The notes under the pieces were generated by a model. It saw nothing but the letters and a program-made list of their open reading frames with translations, was not told where the DNA came from and searched no databases. Shown here one piece after another: positions 51,477 through 60,421 of a DNA stretch of 64,000 bases (the first letter of the stretch is position 1; each line of letters starts with the position of its first letter). Source of the DNA: Rhodoferax sp. (lineage in GTDB: Bacteria > Pseudomonadota > Gammaproteobacteria > Burkholderiales > Burkholderiaceae_C). Location: contig NZ_JAAFIX010000005.1 in the NCBI RefSeq assembly GCF_013297935.1, positions 186,001-250,000 on the forward strand. Direction: 5' to 3'. The position numbers were made by a program, and so were the translations under genes.

Positions 51477-52736
51477 ATGCAAGCCACACCCCGAACCATG
51501 CCACGCGCTTTTTATGTGCTGCTTGCAGTGCAGTTTGTGTCCACCCTTGCGGACAACGCTTTTTTGATCGTGGCCATTGCCCGCGTGATGGAGCTGGCGG
51601 AGGCGGATTGGCGCATTCCGCTCCTCAAGATCGGGTTCACGTTGTTCTACGTGCTGCTGGCACCCTTGGTGGGGCCGCTTGCCGACGCCTTCCGCAAGGG
51701 GCGTGTCATGGTGCTGTCCAATGCGTTCAAGGTCGTGGCCATGGGTTTGCTGCTCTATGGCGTAGATCCGCTAGTGGCTATTGTGGTGGCGGGGTGGGGT
51801 GCTGCGCTGTACGCGCCCGCCAAATACGGCCTGATGACCGAGCTCCTGCCTCCGGCGGATCTGGTGCGTGCTAATGGTTTTTTTGAAGGGGCCACGGTCT
51901 GCGCCGTGATCTTCGGGACGGTGCTCGGGGGTGTGCTCATCAGCCCGCTGTTGCCGGTGCTTCAGGGGCCGCAGCTGTGGGGTGGGGCTAGCGAGACTGG
52001 CACCGCGTTGTTGGCAGGCATGTTGGTGCTGCTGGCTTTGAACAGCGTGGCCATGCTGGTGTGCTTTGCCATTCCTGACAGTGGTGCGCGGTATGACCCC
52101 CATTCCATTCACCCGCGCGCGCTGGCGGTGCGCTTTTGGCGTGAAAACATTCTTTTGTGGCGCGATGCCGTGGGCGGCATGTCCATGTCGGTGACCACCT
52201 TGCTGTGGGGGGTGGGGGCTACCCTGCAACTGGTGGTGCTGCGCTGGGCGAATGAAGCATTGGGCTTGCCGCTCGACCAGGCTGCGTATTTGCAGGGGGT
52301 GACGGCATTTGGTGTGGTGGCGGGCGCGATAGCCGCCAGCCGCTATGTAGCGCTTGAGAAGGCGGTGCACCTCTTGCCGCTCGGGTTGCTGCTGGGCTTG
52401 GTGATACCGCTGATGCTGTGCGTCGAGTCCATTGCCATGGCCGCGGTCTTGATGGTGGTTGTCGGGGCGATGGCGGGGTTTTTTGTGGTGCCTATGAATG
52501 CGTTGTTGCAGCACCGCGGCTACACCTTGCTCACAGCCGGCCGCTCTATCGCGGTGCAAGGTTTCAATGAAAACGCGGGCATGCTGGTCATGCTGGCGGT
52601 CTATGCCGGGGCTACCGCCCTGCAGCTGCAACTCAGCACGCTGGTGTGGGGTTTCGGTGCTTTGGTGACCGTGGGCATGGTGTTGGTGTGCGCGGCCTAT
52701 CGCGGGCAGTGGGTGCCGGCGCGACCTGCTTGGTAG
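51477..52736 (+). CDS. LplT-like lysophospholipid transporter (MFS)
   Basis: About 419 residues, 12 membrane segments. The start AVQFVSTLADNAFLIVAIARVMEL and APLVGPLADAFRKGRVMVLSNAFKVVAMG match LplT, which flips lysophosphatidylethanolamine inward for re-acylation. Start choice is uncertain: ATG 51477 (MQATPRTMPRAFYV), with ATG 51450 and ATG 51498 in the same frame; none has a clear ribosome binding site. Often fused to or next to an acyl-ACP synthetase; here glycosyltransferase and psd genes follow. Confidence 0.9.
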   Translation: MQATPRTMPRAFYVLLAVQFVSTLADNAFLIVAIARVMELAEADWRIPLLKIGFTLFYVLLAPLVGPLADAFRKGRVMVLSNAFKVVAMGLLLYGVDPLVAIVVAGWGAALYAPAKYGLMTELLPPADLVRANGFFEGATVCAVIFGTVLGGVLISPLLPVLQGPQLWGGASETGTALLAGMLVLLALNSVAMLVCFAIPDSGARYDPHSIHPRALAVRFWRENILLWRDAVGGMSMSVTTLLWGVGATLQLVVLRWANEALGLPLDQAAYLQGVTAFGVVAGAIAASRYVALEKAVHLLPLGLLLGLVIPLMLCVESIAMAAVLMVVVGAMAGFFVVPMNALLQHRGYTLLTAGRSIAVQGFNENAGMLVMLAVYAGATALQLQLSTLVWGFGALVTVGMVLVCAAYRGQWVPARPAW

Positions 52737-52796
52737 ACGTCAAACTGTCAAAAAAGCATCATCAAGCTGTTATGTGCGGTGCCTAGTCTCGGGCTT

Positions 52797-54080
52797 GTGA
52801 AAACCTCCGACGACCTCCTCATCGAGTCCTTCGCGCCGCAGCTCTCCAGTTTGCGGATTGCTGTCGTGACAGAAACCTTCCCACCCGAAGTCAATGGCGT
52901 GGCCATGACACTGGGGTGGCTCGTCAATGGCTTGCTGCACAAGGGCCACTCGGTGCAGGTGGTACGACCGCGCCAACCGCGCGAGCAGGCGTCCATGCAG
53001 CACGAAGGTTTGGACGAGGTGCTCTCCAAAGGCGTGCCCTTACCCGCCTACGGCGAGTTGCGATTTGGCATGCCCTCAAAGAGCCGCCTGATCAAACTGT
53101 GGGGGGAGCGCCGACCCGACATCGTGCATGTGGTCACTGAGGGGCCGCTGGGGTGGTCTGCGGTAGCGGCGGCTCGCAAGTTGCAGTTGCCCATTACTAG
53201 TTCGTTCCACACCAATTTTCAGAGCTATTCGCAGCATTACGGCATCGGCCTGTTGAAGACGCCGATCGAGTCATACCTGCGCAAGCTGCACAACCGCACC
53301 CAGGCCACCATGGTGCCGACCCGCAGCCTGGTCCAAGACCTGACCGCACGCGGCTACGAGAACGTGACTTTGCTGTCGCGCGGCGTGGCGCTGGAGCAGT
53401 TCGGTCCGCAGAACCGCTCGGTGGCGCTGCGCCGCCAGTGGGGTGTGCTGGGCGATGAGTTGGTCATCCTGTTGGTGGGGCGCTTGGCCAAAGAAAAAAG
53501 CGTGGGGCTGGTGGTGGCCGCATTCCGCGCCATCAAGGCCCGCGTGCCGGATGTGAAGCTGGTGTTTGTGGGCGACGGCCCTTTGCGCAAGGCGCTGACC
53601 GAGGCCTGCCCGGAAGCCCATTTTGCCGGTGTGCAAAAAGGGGGAGATCTGGCGGCGCACTACGCCTCGGCGGACCTGTTTTTGTTCCCCAGCGTGACCG
53701 AGACCTATGGCAATGTGGTTCCTGAAGCATTGGCCAGCGGGCTAGCGGTGGTGTCGTATGACTGCGCCGCGGCGCTCGAACTGATTGAAAGCGGCGATAA
53801 CGGGGTGCTGGTGCCCACAGGCGACGACGTGTCTTTCGTCAATGCCGCTGTGCAACTGGCGGTGGACCCCCAGCGCATCGCACGTTATCGTGCGGCGGCT
53901 GCCAAGGCCGTGGCCGACCGCAGCTGGGATGCGGTGGCGGACACGTTTTTGCACACTTTGCGCTCCGTGCTGGAGCGCCACGGGCGGCCGTTTGCTTCCG
54001 TCCCCGCGAGTAAGGCGAGCGCCTCAGGCCTGCCAGCGCAGGAGCGGCTGGCCCATTCGCACGCGCGACCCTTGCTCTAG
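52797..54080 (+). CDS. GT4-type glycosyltransferase
   Basis: About 427 residues, GT-B fold. N-terminal domain begins LRIAVVTETFPPEVNGVAMTLGWLVNGLLHKGHSVQVV; the C-terminal nucleotide-sugar domain shows LVGRLAKEKSVGLVVAAF, LVFVGDGPLRKAL, and the retaining E(x)7E motif in SVTETYGNVVPEALASGLAVVSY. This resembles diacylglycerol- or phosphatidylinositol-type mannosyl- or glucosyltransferases, so a glycolipid product is plausible. GTG 52797 or GTG 52779 may start translation; no ATG is available. Its last 57 bases overlap psd, which is convergent. Confidence 0.9.
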   Translation: MKTSDDLLIESFAPQLSSLRIAVVTETFPPEVNGVAMTLGWLVNGLLHKGHSVQVVRPRQPREQASMQHEGLDEVLSKGVPLPAYGELRFGMPSKSRLIKLWGERRPDIVHVVTEGPLGWSAVAAARKLQLPITSSFHTNFQSYSQHYGIGLLKTPIESYLRKLHNRTQATMVPTRSLVQDLTARGYENVTLLSRGVALEQFGPQNRSVALRRQWGVLGDELVILLVGRLAKEKSVGLVVAAFRAIKARVPDVKLVFVGDGPLRKALTEACPEAHFAGVQKGGDLAAHYASADLFLFPSVTETYGNVVPEALASGLAVVSYDCAAALELIESGDNGVLVPTGDDVSFVNAAVQLAVDPQRIARYRAAAAKAVADRSWDAVADTFLHTLRSVLERHGRPFASVPASKASASGLPAQERLAHSHARPLL

Positions 54081-54905
54081 GCCTGCGTCGAGCACAAAGC
54101 CTTTGGGCGCCAGCACGATCACGGTGGAGCCATGCTGAAACCAGCCCATTTCCTGCCCGCGCTCGAAGCGTGCGTTGCAAGCTATCTTTTTCGGGCCGGT
54201 GTACTTCAGGTGAAACAACACATCCAGAAAGTGCAGCCGGATGCTGGCCACCAGCACCGCAGCCACGGGTACCAAGGCCACGCGTTGCCCCTGCAGCGGG
54301 CCGGGGCCGTTCAGCCGGGTGCCGATGAACGCGCGTTCGTTTTTACAGAAGAGCTTTTCCACCCGCTTGAGGGCAATCGGGTTCACGTTCCAGGTGTCGC
54401 CCGAGAAGTAGCGCACTTCGTCCACAGTGCAGTGGTGGGGGGCGTGGAAGCGGTGGTACATGCTGGAGGTGAGCCGCAAGGTCACAAAGCTGCCGTCGCG
54501 CCATTCGCTCACGTCTGCGTCCGGGCCCAGCAGGTCTTCCAGGGTGTACGGAAAGCCTTTGGCCTGGAACACGCGGGTGCCTTCGATAGAGCCGCTCGCG
54601 CCCACGATGGCGTCGACCGGGCTGGTCATGGCGTCTATGTCTTGCGCTACCGAGCGGGCGCCGTCTTTGAGTTCGCGGGTGAAGCAGTCATGCATGCTGG
54701 AAAAGCGCTGCTTTTTGGCTTCGCGCAAGTCCAGGTCGCTAAAGAACTTCCAGATACCGATGGACGCATCCCGCACCAGCGGCTGCTCGATCTTGCTGAA
54801 CCACCCCAGAAAGCGGGTGAGTGCCTGGCGCGGAATACGGTTGGTCAGCAGGAAGTTCAGGTCTTCCTGACTGAGGATTTTTTGAATCTGTGCACGTAGT
54901 TGCAT
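54024..54905 (-). CDS. psd: Phosphatidylserine decarboxylase
   Basis: 293-residue proenzyme that makes phosphatidylethanolamine. The self-cleavage motif is HGSTVIVL near residue 260 (the Ser becomes the pyruvoyl group), preceded by the conserved MYHRFHAPHHCTV and PVDAIVGASG segments. The membrane-associated N-terminus is unremarkable. ATG 54905. The 3' end overlaps the glycosyltransferase gene; the aminotransferase gene diverges upstream. Confidence 0.95.
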   Translation of the reverse strand: MQLRAQIQKILSQEDLNFLLTNRIPRQALTRFLGWFSKIEQPLVRDASIGIWKFFSDLDLREAKKQRFSSMHDCFTRELKDGARSVAQDIDAMTSPVDAIVGASGSIEGTRVFQAKGFPYTLEDLLGPDADVSEWRDGSFVTLRLTSSMYHRFHAPHHCTVDEVRYFSGDTWNVNPIALKRVEKLFCKNERAFIGTRLNGPGPLQGQRVALVPVAAVLVASIRLHFLDVLFHLKYTGPKKIACNARFERGQEMGWFQHGSTVIVLAPKGFVLDAGLEQGSRVRMGQPLLRWQA

Positions 54906-54946
54906 GGTGATTGTTGATGGTGAAGTTGGATTGAAAGGTGAATGTC

Positions 54947-56611
54947 GTGAATGAATCTCTAGAACTCCAAACCCTGCTGCTGGCCGGCGTGGGCACGGCT
55001 GCGGCAGTGGCGGCCTTGCGCAAATTGAAGGCGCGTGCCGAGCTTTCGCTGGCCAAGCACCGCTCGCTGGCAGGTCATCCGCGCAATGCGCGCTTGTTGG
55101 CCTCTTTGTTGCCTAACTACAGCTACGACGAGAACCAAGTCTTCGCTGTGGATGGCGCGCCGGTCGATGTGGTGGCGCAACGCAAAGCGGCGTTCACCGC
55201 GCTGGTGCAAGGCATTGCGCAGCGCTACCCCAAGACCCTGGAGGCGGGTGCTTCGGTGATCGATGGCTTGTCGGACATGCAGTTCGTCAGTGCCTACCGC
55301 GTACCCTACCAGTTCAAAGCCATGGTGAAGCAGGGCTTGAAGATGGGTTCGTTTTTGCAGTCGTCGTCCGGCGTGACCGTGACCGACTTGGACGGGAATG
55401 TGTTCATCGACCTGACCGGCTCCTATGGCGTGAACCTGATGGGCAATGACTTTTACAAAGAGTGCATTGACGAAGGCACCGCCATCGCCCGCGAACTGGG
55501 CCCGGTGCTGGGGGCTTACCACCCGGTCATGGTGGACAACGTGCAGCGCCTGCGCACAGCCTCGGGCATGGACGAGATGTCTTTCCACATGTCCGGCACC
55601 GAAGCCGTGATGCAAGCCGTGCGCCTGGCCCGCTACCACACCGGCCGCAAAAAACTGGTGCGCTTTTGCGGCTCGTACCATGGCTGGTGGGGCGATGTGC
55701 AGCCCGGCATCGGCAACCCGATGACGGCCAAAGACACGTTCACTTTGTCCGAGATGGGCGAGGGCACTCTGCGCGTACTGCGCAAGCGCAAAGACATCGC
55801 TTGCATCTTGATCAACCCCTTGCAGGCTCTGCACCCCAACATGCAGGCACCTAGTGACGGCTCCTTGCTGGACGGCTCGCGCAAAGCCGGGTTCGATAAA
55901 GCGGCCTACACCTTGTGGCTGCAAACCCTGCGTACGATTTGCGATGAACGCGGCATTGCGCTGATTTTTGACGAGGTGTTTGTCGGCTTCCGCCTGGCGC
56001 CCGGTGGCGCCCAAGAATATTTTGGCGTGCGTGCTGACATGGTGACCTACGGCAAGACATTGGGCGGCGGGCTGCCCATCGGTGTGCTGTGCGGCAAGCA
56101 CGAATGGATGCGCCGCTTCCGCGAAGATGCGCCGGCCGATATCTGCTTTGCCCGCGGCACCTTCAACTCGCACCCTTATGTGATGGGTGCCATGAATGCC
56201 TTCTTGCGCAAGCTCGAAACACCCGGGGTGCAAGCCTTCTACGCGGATCTGGACGGTGTCTGGAACCGCCGCGCCAGCCAGCTCAACATCACCATGGAGG
56301 CCGCAGGCATGCCGGTGCGCGTGGCCAACCTGTCGACCATCTGGACCGTGACCTACACGCAGCCCGGTTGCTACCACTGGTTGTTTCAGCACTATTTGCG
56401 TTCGCAAGGGCTGGCCTTGAGCTGGGTGGGAACCGGTCGCATGATCTTCAGCCTGAATTTCAGCGATGCGGATTTTGAAGAGGTAACCCGCCGGTTTGTG
56501 GCGGCAGGTCAGGCGATGCAGCAGGATGGCTGGTGGTGGACCGATGGCGCCCAAACACACAAGGTGATCAAGCGCCGCATCCTGCGGGAGATGTTGGCCG
56601 CCAAGTTCTAA
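54947..56611 (+). CDS. Class-III PLP aminotransferase with N-terminal extension
   Basis: 554 residues, longer than typical (~430). Residues 1-~105 form an extension that starts with a hydrophobic stretch (LLLAGVGTAAAVAALRKL). The class-III fold follows: DGNVFIDLTGSYGVNLMG, MSGTEAVMQAVRLARYHTGRKKLVRFCGSYHGWW, LIFDEVFVGFRL and the PLP lysine in TYGKTLGGGLPIG. Similar to glutamate-1-semialdehyde mutases and omega-aminotransferases; substrate unknown. GTG 54947 is preferred to GTG 54938 since AAAGG is placed about eight bases before it. Between psd and the Mpo1-like gene, so lipid metabolism is possible. Confidence 0.88.
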   Translation: MNESLELQTLLLAGVGTAAAVAALRKLKARAELSLAKHRSLAGHPRNARLLASLLPNYSYDENQVFAVDGAPVDVVAQRKAAFTALVQGIAQRYPKTLEAGASVIDGLSDMQFVSAYRVPYQFKAMVKQGLKMGSFLQSSSGVTVTDLDGNVFIDLTGSYGVNLMGNDFYKECIDEGTAIARELGPVLGAYHPVMVDNVQRLRTASGMDEMSFHMSGTEAVMQAVRLARYHTGRKKLVRFCGSYHGWWGDVQPGIGNPMTAKDTFTLSEMGEGTLRVLRKRKDIACILINPLQALHPNMQAPSDGSLLDGSRKAGFDKAAYTLWLQTLRTICDERGIALIFDEVFVGFRLAPGGAQEYFGVRADMVTYGKTLGGGLPIGVLCGKHEWMRRFREDAPADICFARGTFNSHPYVMGAMNAFLRKLETPGVQAFYADLDGVWNRRASQLNITMEAAGMPVRVANLSTIWTVTYTQPGCYHWLFQHYLRSQGLALSWVGTGRMIFSLNFSDADFEEVTRRFVAAGQAMQQDGWWWTDGAQTHKVIKRRILREMLAAKF

Positions 56612-56646
56612 GCCGCAGAGGGCCGGAACCTGGCGACGGGTTCCGG

Positions 56647-57261
56647 TCAGGTGGGAGCGTGGTCCATATTGCCGCGGGGCTCAATAAGCTCGCCGCGCAA
56701 CAGGGCCAGAGGGGCTTTGTAGTACAGCTTGATGTCGTGGAAAGGGTCGGTCAGGATTTTGGTCATCCACACCAGACCGGACATCACGTCCTTGATAAAG
56801 AAGAGGTGCACAGTGCGGAAGAGCAAGCCACCTACGCCCACGGCCAACCAGAGTTCACCGGTGTGGCGCATGAAGGCTTCAATGCCGGCGGTGGCTTCGT
56901 AGTAGCCGAACAGGGTGGGGTCAATCCAGAGCATCACGGGCGCTGCAGCCCAAATAGCCAGGAGCACCACTTTGCGCTGGAGGTTATAGCCAACCTTGAT
57001 CTCTTCTTTGTACTCGTGCGTGGCCTTGTTGACATGGTCATAGCCCAGCGGCTCAAAGAAAAAATGACCGGCTTGGCGCGATGTCATGGACACCAGCCAG
57101 GCGACCAGCGCTGCTAGAGCCGGGTCTTTGAACAGCAGCGCGTAGGCCACCAAAAAGCTGATCGCGCTCAACAAGTGCAACGACTGGTTGATGCGGCTGT
57201 GGTGGTAATAGCGGTGGTCGTCCCAGCGCTGGATCTTGAGTTGTTTGAAAAAGTCTTGCAT
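56647..57261 (-). CDS. Histidine-rich multi-pass membrane protein (DUF962/Mpo1-like)
   Basis: 204 residues with four or five membrane segments and conserved-looking histidines (HRYYHHSRINQSLH, GHFFFEPLGYDH, ATHEYKEE). The layout and the GHFFFE motif resemble the DUF962/Mpo1 family, iron dioxygenases that shorten 2-hydroxy fatty acids; the match is partial, so this is a tentative call. ATG 57261. Convergent with the class-III aminotransferase gene (35 bp apart). Confidence 0.78.
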   Translation of the reverse strand: MQDFFKQLKIQRWDDHRYYHHSRINQSLHLLSAISFLVAYALLFKDPALAALVAWLVSMTSRQAGHFFFEPLGYDHVNKATHEYKEEIKVGYNLQRKVVLLAIWAAAPVMLWIDPTLFGYYEATAGIEAFMRHTGELWLAVGVGGLLFRTVHLFFIKDVMSGLVWMTKILTDPFHDIKLYYKAPLALLRGELIEPRGNMDHAPT

Positions 57262-57354
57262 AGACGAAGTCTCCAGGAATCGGAAAATTCATGCTACCCA
57301 GACTTGATGGCAGAGCCGTGACAAGCCCTGTGACAGTTTGGTTAAAGCGCAGGC

Positions 57355-57789
57355 CTAGTCTTTGGTGGCGTGGCGCTGCACGCAGGCGATGTAGGCATCG
57401 CCGTCCGGCGGCCGTCCGGCACGCTGGCTCTCCCACAGCATGGTGCCCAGGCACTCCATGGCTTCGTGGTGGGCCTGGTGCAAAGAGTTGCGCTTGTGGG
57501 TCAACAGCTCCACCGCCTGACGGATGCCCCGGGGCTGGTCGATGCTGCACTGCTCGCTGATGGACAGGTGCATGCTCAGGTGCAGAAAGGGGTTGGTGCG
57601 CCCTTCGGTGGCCTCGTACATGGTAGCCACAGCGAGGTCGACGTCGGCAAAGTCGCCAGCGTACTCGGGGTGCTCGTCCATCCATTGTGCTGCTATGGTT
57701 TCAATAGCTTCCATCGCACTGCCTGTGCGGGCCTTGGCGTAAACGGAGCAAAAGAATCGACGTACGTCTTCTTGGGATGGATTGAACAT
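57355..57789 (-). CDS. DUF1841 family protein
   Basis: 144 residues beginning MFNPSQEDVRRFFCSVYAKAR, the typical opening of DUF1841, with LHLSMHLSISEQCSIDQPRGIRQAVELL and HEAMECLGTMLWESQR following. Function unknown, restricted mainly to beta- and gammaproteobacteria. An interspersed-repeat-like segment overlaps residues ~25-34. Start ATG 57789. Confidence 0.9.
   Translation of the reverse strand: MFNPSQEDVRRFFCSVYAKARTGSAMEAIETIAAQWMDEHPEYAGDFADVDLAVATMYEATEGRTNPFLHLSMHLSISEQCSIDQPRGIRQAVELLTHKRNSLHQAHHEAMECLGTMLWESQRAGRPPDGDAYIACVQRHATKD
57688..57745 (+). repeat. Possible interspersed repeat-like segment in DUF1841 gene
   Basis: GCTATGGTTTCAATAGC core followed by TTCCATCGCACTGCC and GTGCGGGCCTTGG. 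It is diverged and could be chance; listed with low confidence. Confidence 0.35.
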
Positions 57790-57928
57790 GGTGTCGAGGT
57801 TAGCACGCCGTCAGCGTCTGACCCTGAGCCGCCATGTTGCAACATGGCGCTTGCATTCAGGTCAAAGCTATCTGCAAGGCCCGGGGTTGGTTGCTATTGC
57901 GCAGGTTATTTTGCTTGGGGCACGAGTG

Positions 57929-59755
57929 CTAATCGTGCCAGTCCGGGCGCTTTCGCTTCTCCTGGTCGGCGCGCTCTTGCGCCATTTGCTCTTCGAGTTG
58001 TTGGCGGCCTTGCTTGATGGTGGCAATCAGCTTGCTGCTGTCTTTGAAATGGGGGCGCATTTTTTCAAACAGGGCGAGGTTGTGCTGGCGAAAGCGCATG
58101 GCCGTCTGGCGCGCGACGTGGGCCGGTTGGCCGAGGGTTTCCAGCACACTGCGCGCGCTGCGCAGGCTTGACTCGAACAACTCACGCTCCACCAGCGTGA
58201 CGCCGCGTTCACGCAGCTGATTCCAGTGGGTGACGTCCCGAGCCCGCGCCACGATCGGGAGTTGCGGAAAGTGCTCGCGCACCAGGTCTACGACGGCCAA
58301 GGATTGCTCAACATCGTCGACGGCCACGACCAAAACCTTGGCTTTATCCGCCCCGGAGATCCGCAGTAAGTCCAGGCGGGTCGCGTCCCCATAAAAGACC
58401 CGGTAACCCAGCTTGCGGGCGACTTCGACCATATCGGCATCATGGTCCAGCACGGTAGACGAGATGCCTTCGGCCAACATGACCCGTCCCACAATCTGCC
58501 CGTAGCGCCCGAAGCCCGCAATGATGACCGGTGCATCCTGGGGCTCGGCGATTTCTTCCAGCGCGCTGCCACGCCGGGCTGCATAGCGGGGCAGCAGCAA
58601 GCGATCTACCGCGACCAGCACCAAGGGACTCAGGAGCATGGACACGGCGACAGCGCCAATCAGCAGCGATGCCGTCTGGGCGGGAAATACGTGTGCGCCC
58701 GCGGCCGCTTGAAACACGACAAAAGCAAACTCGCCCCCTTGGGCGAGCAACAAGGTGAACACCGGGCGCTCAGCGGCAGGTAGTTGAATATGCCGCGCCA
58801 GCGAATAGATCACCCCGGCTTTCACCACCAGAAAGCCCAGCACCACCAGCGCCATAGCACCCGGGGACTCGCGCAGCACGCCAAAATCAATACTCATGCC
58901 CACGGCAATAAAAAACAGGCCGAGTAACAGACCTTTGAAGGGCTCCAAGTCGGTTTCCAGCTCGCGCCGGTATTCGCTCTCGGCCAACAGCACGCCGGCC
59001 AAAAAAGCCCCCAGCGCCATGCTCAGGCCGACCAGCAGCATGAGCGCCGATATGCCGACGACCAGCAGCAAGGCCGCTGCGGTAAAGATTTCAGGGGTAC
59101 GGGAGCGGGCAATCCAGCGAAACAGAGGCCGCAAGAGTAGTCGACCACCGAGCACGATACAGGCAATGACTGCTATTATTTTTATAGCTGACTGCGCATA
59201 TTCCACCGGGGCTGGGTCGATATTTTGGCCCGAAACGGTCCCAAGTAAGGGGAGCAGCGCCAAAATAGGAATAGCGGCCACGTCTTGGAACAACAGGATC
59301 GAGAACGCGGCCTGTCCGCTGGGCGTGGGCAATAGGTTGCGCTCCTCCATGACCTGCAATGCAATGGCCGTGCTGGAGAGCGCCAGACCGAGAGCGCCCA
59401 CCAGGCTCAAGCGCCAACTCACGCCACAGGCCAGGGCCACCAGCATCAACAGAGCGGTGCAGCCCAGCACTTGCAAGGCGCCCCAGCCGAAAATGGATCG
59501 GCGCAGGCTCCAGAGCCTGCGGGGCTCCAGCTCCAGACCGACCAAAAACAACATGAGTACGACGCCGAATTCGGCAAAGTGAAGAATGTCTTCCACATTG
59601 GTTACGAGGCCGGCGCCCCAGGGGCCGATGGCAATGCCTGCGGCAAGGTAGCCAATGATGGCTCCGAGGCCCAGTGCCTTGGAGACGGGCACAGCAATGA
59701 CTGCCGCACTCAGGTAAATCAGGCTGTTGAGCAGCCAAGCGGGTGCGTGTTCCAT
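57929..59755 (-). CDS. kefC: Glutathione-regulated potassium efflux protein KefC
   Basis: 608 residues. CPA2 cation:proton antiporter domain with ~12 membrane segments (1-~385; FAEFGVVLMLFLVGLELEP, SSTAIALQVM, LAQGGEFAFVVFQ), then a RCK/TrkA-N domain (~410-530, IIAGFGRYGQIVGRVMLAEG) and a C-terminal charged helix. KefC lets K+ out when glutathione adducts bind, acidifying the cell against electrophiles. ATG 59755 lies one base beyond the kefF stop, so the two are coupled. Interspersed repeat copy 10 lies in frame at 59170-59232. Confidence 0.93.
   Translation of the reverse strand: MEHAPAWLLNSLIYLSAAVIAVPVSKALGLGAIIGYLAAGIAIGPWGAGLVTNVEDILHFAEFGVVLMLFLVGLELEPRRLWSLRRSIFGWGALQVLGCTALLMLVALACGVSWRLSLVGALGLALSSTAIALQVMEERNLLPTPSGQAAFSILLFQDVAAIPILALLPLLGTVSGQNIDPAPVEYAQSAIKIIAVIACIVLGGRLLLRPLFRWIARSRTPEIFTAAALLLVVGISALMLLVGLSMALGAFLAGVLLAESEYRRELETDLEPFKGLLLGLFFIAVGMSIDFGVLRESPGAMALVVLGFLVVKAGVIYSLARHIQLPAAERPVFTLLLAQGGEFAFVVFQAAAGAHVFPAQTASLLIGAVAVSMLLSPLVLVAVDRLLLPRYAARRGSALEEIAEPQDAPVIIAGFGRYGQIVGRVMLAEGISSTVLDHDADMVEVARKLGYRVFYGDATRLDLLRISGADKAKVLVVAVDDVEQSLAVVDLVREHFPQLPIVARARDVTHWNQLRERGVTLVERELFESSLRSARSVLETLGQPAHVARQTAMRFRQHNLALFEKMRPHFKDSSKLIATIKQGRQQLEEQMAQERADQEKRKRPDWHD
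59170..59232 (+). repeat. Interspersed repeat copy 10, inside kefC
   Basis: Full-length copy: core GCTATTATTTTTATAGC, GACTGCGCATATTCCACCG, tail GGGCTGGGTCGATATTTTGG. In the kefC frame (opposite strand) it encodes about residues 175-196, the loop GQNIDPAPVEYAQ and the start of the membrane helix IKIIAVIACIVLG. No stop or frameshift. Confidence 0.82.
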
Positions 59756-59756
59756 G

Positions 59757-60380
59757 TCAGTGTTCTTCTGCGGGGCGGTCGCGTTCCGGGACTTCGCAGG
59801 CGATGCAGTCCTCCAAGTCGTCAAGCTCAGGCCAGTTCGGGTAGGTGTTCAGCCGTTGGGCGAAGGTGTTGACGTGTTCTGTCATGGCCTCCTGCGACGC
59901 GCTGTGGGCGCCGTGCAGCACCATGGGGGGGAGAAAGCGCATGCCGCAAAGTGCTGCAGTTTGTTCATAAGGCGGCAAAAACGCGTCGAAAAAGTAGCGG
60001 TTGTAGCCTTGGGGGTGGTAAGACGACTCCGCACCTCCGGTGCTGGCCACGAGCCAGAGGTCTTTGCCCTTGAGCGCGCTGGCACCATGTCCGTAGGCCC
60101 AGCCGTAGCTCAAAACCTCATCCACCCACAGCTTGAGGAGTGCCGGCATGGAGTACCACTGGACCGGATGCATCAACACCACGAGCTGCGCGGCGTCGAG
60201 TTTGGCTTGCTCCTCTTGCACGGCAATAGCGTAGTCGGGGTAAGTCTCGTACAAGTCGCACAGCGCTACCCCCGGGGTGGCAATGGCGGCGGTGCGTAAC
60301 GCACGGTTTACCCGCGAGTTGCGCCAGTTCGGGTGCGCCGCTATGACGTAGATCGAAGGTGGTTGGTTTTCATGGCCCAT
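59757..60380 (-). CDS. kefF: KefF-type NAD(P)H oxidoreductase (ancillary subunit of KefC)
   Basis: 207-residue flavodoxin-fold quinone reductase. YVIAAHPNWRNSRVNRAL binds FMN phosphate, HPVQWYSMPALLKLWVDEVLSYGWAYG and VASTGGAESSYHPQGYNRY line the active site. KefF binds and activates KefC; the gene directly precedes kefC with a one-base gap. ATG 60380. Confidence 0.94.
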   Translation of the reverse strand: MGHENQPPSIYVIAAHPNWRNSRVNRALRTAAIATPGVALCDLYETYPDYAIAVQEEQAKLDAAQLVVLMHPVQWYSMPALLKLWVDEVLSYGWAYGHGASALKGKDLWLVASTGGAESSYHPQGYNRYFFDAFLPPYEQTAALCGMRFLPPMVLHGAHSASQEAMTEHVNTFAQRLNTYPNWPELDDLEDCIACEVPERDRPAEEH

Positions 60381-60421
60381 GCCGATAACATAGCGCAGTT
60401 ATCAGTGAGGAGATTTTGCGT

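Noticed and set aside
54959-56560. 533-codon open frame on the minus strand over the class-III aminotransferase
   Set aside because: Shadow; the plus-strand frame has PLP motifs.
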